From contig NZ_MOXD01000008.1 of the NCBI RefSeq assembly GCF_001976145.1, positions 124,001 through 188,000 of the forward strand: a DNA stretch of 64,000 nucleotides, in the 5' to 3' direction. Source of the DNA: Serratia oryzae. GTDB taxonomy: Bacteria > Pseudomonadota > Gammaproteobacteria > Enterobacterales > Enterobacteriaceae. Under the pieces are notes generated by a model. That model was not told the origin of the DNA. It worked only from the letters and a program-made list of their open reading frames with translations, and made no database searches. Both the position numbers and the translations under genes were made by a program. Position 1 is the stretch's first letter; each line of letters starts with the position of its first letter. Shown piece by piece: positions 63,896 through 64,000 of this stretch.

Positions 63896-64000
63896 CTATG
63901 CACTAACAACCTGTATTACCGAGTCCAAAGCCTCTCCCGGCTTTTCACTGTCCAACCAACGAACCGACTCCCAACCCCGTAACCAGGTCATTTGGCGCTT
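63896..64000 (-). CDS. miaA: tRNA dimethylallyltransferase MiaA (partial, C-terminal 34 residues)
   Basis: The last 34 codons of a frame entering from the right edge: [20 protein letters not shown] followed by about 14 residues to TAG at 63898-63896. This matches the end of E. coli MiaA, which modifies A37 of UNN-decoding tRNAs. The order miaA-hfq-hflX-hflK-hflC is the usual superoperon. Confidence 0.93.
   Translation of the reverse strand, partial: KRQMTWLRGWESVRWLDSEKPGEALDSVIQVVSA

Overview
The window is a stretch of core chromosome from a gamma-proteobacterium of the order Enterobacterales. Almost every gene is co-linear with, and close in sequence to, its Escherichia coli counterpart. 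Several traits point to the Serratia/Yersinia side of the order: a pmrAB-type two-component pair sits directly behind dacB, ERIC elements are present including one with internal insertions, and sfsB is followed by mdh. A Serratia-like organism is an inference from memory of these families. No rRNA, plasmid gene, intact prophage, insertion sequence or CRISPR array is visible.

Layout. 1-4.5 kb: deaD (cut by the window edge), nlpI and pnp, the RNA degradation and cold-shock cluster. 4.7-11.7 kb: rpsO, truB, rbfA, infB, nusA, rimP, initiator tRNA metY and leuU, the classical transcription/translation operon, all on the minus strand. 11.8-18.4 kb: secG, glmM, folP, ftsH, rlmE, yhbY and greA. 18.6-21.8 kb: dacB followed by an overlapping response regulator/sensor kinase pair. 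22-26 kb: obgE, yhbE, rpmA and rplU facing ispB. 26.3-27.1 kb: a small Mu-repressor-like DNA-binding gene diverging from sfsB (Ner-like). 27.2-34.4 kb: mdh, argR, two tandem yhcN genes, mpl, fbp, a secreted or membrane-anchored tyrosine-phosphatase-like protein and ppa. 34.5-41.2 kb: ytfP, tamB and tamA (outer-membrane assembly) diverging from msrA. 41.5-48.9 kb: ytfL, ytfK, ytfJ, cysQ, cpdB, fklB and the oapA-type gene ytfB. 48.9-50.8 kb: a DUF488 gene and the ribosomal operon rpsF-priB-rpsR-rplI. 51-64 kb: yjfP, bsmA, aidB, rlmB, rnr, nsrR, purA, yjeT, hflC, hflK, hflX, hfq and the 3' end of miaA.

How the parts work together: much of the window is the gene-expression machinery (initiation factor 2, NusA, RimP, RbfA, TruB, RlmE, RlmB, RNase R, PNPase, GreA, Hfq, ribosomal proteins S15, S6, S18, L9, L21 and L27). 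The rest is envelope maintenance (NlpI, SecG, FtsH with HflKC, DacB, Mpl, TamAB) and central metabolism (Mdh, Fbp, Ppa, PurA, IspB, FolP, GlmM).

The non-routine content lies in the small spaces. (1) A divergent pair of Mu c-like and Ner-like regulators has operator-type repeats between the genes, which looks like a domesticated phage switch. (2) Two copies of a roughly 131-bp element each sit between two copies of a terminator hairpin, and the hairpin differs between the two sites. (3) There are three ERIC elements, one carrying two related insertions of about 72 bp. (4) The greA leader has its own promoter and intrinsic terminator, as in the E. coli GraL RNA. All functional statements come from reading the sequence and from remembered family knowledge; no database search was run.
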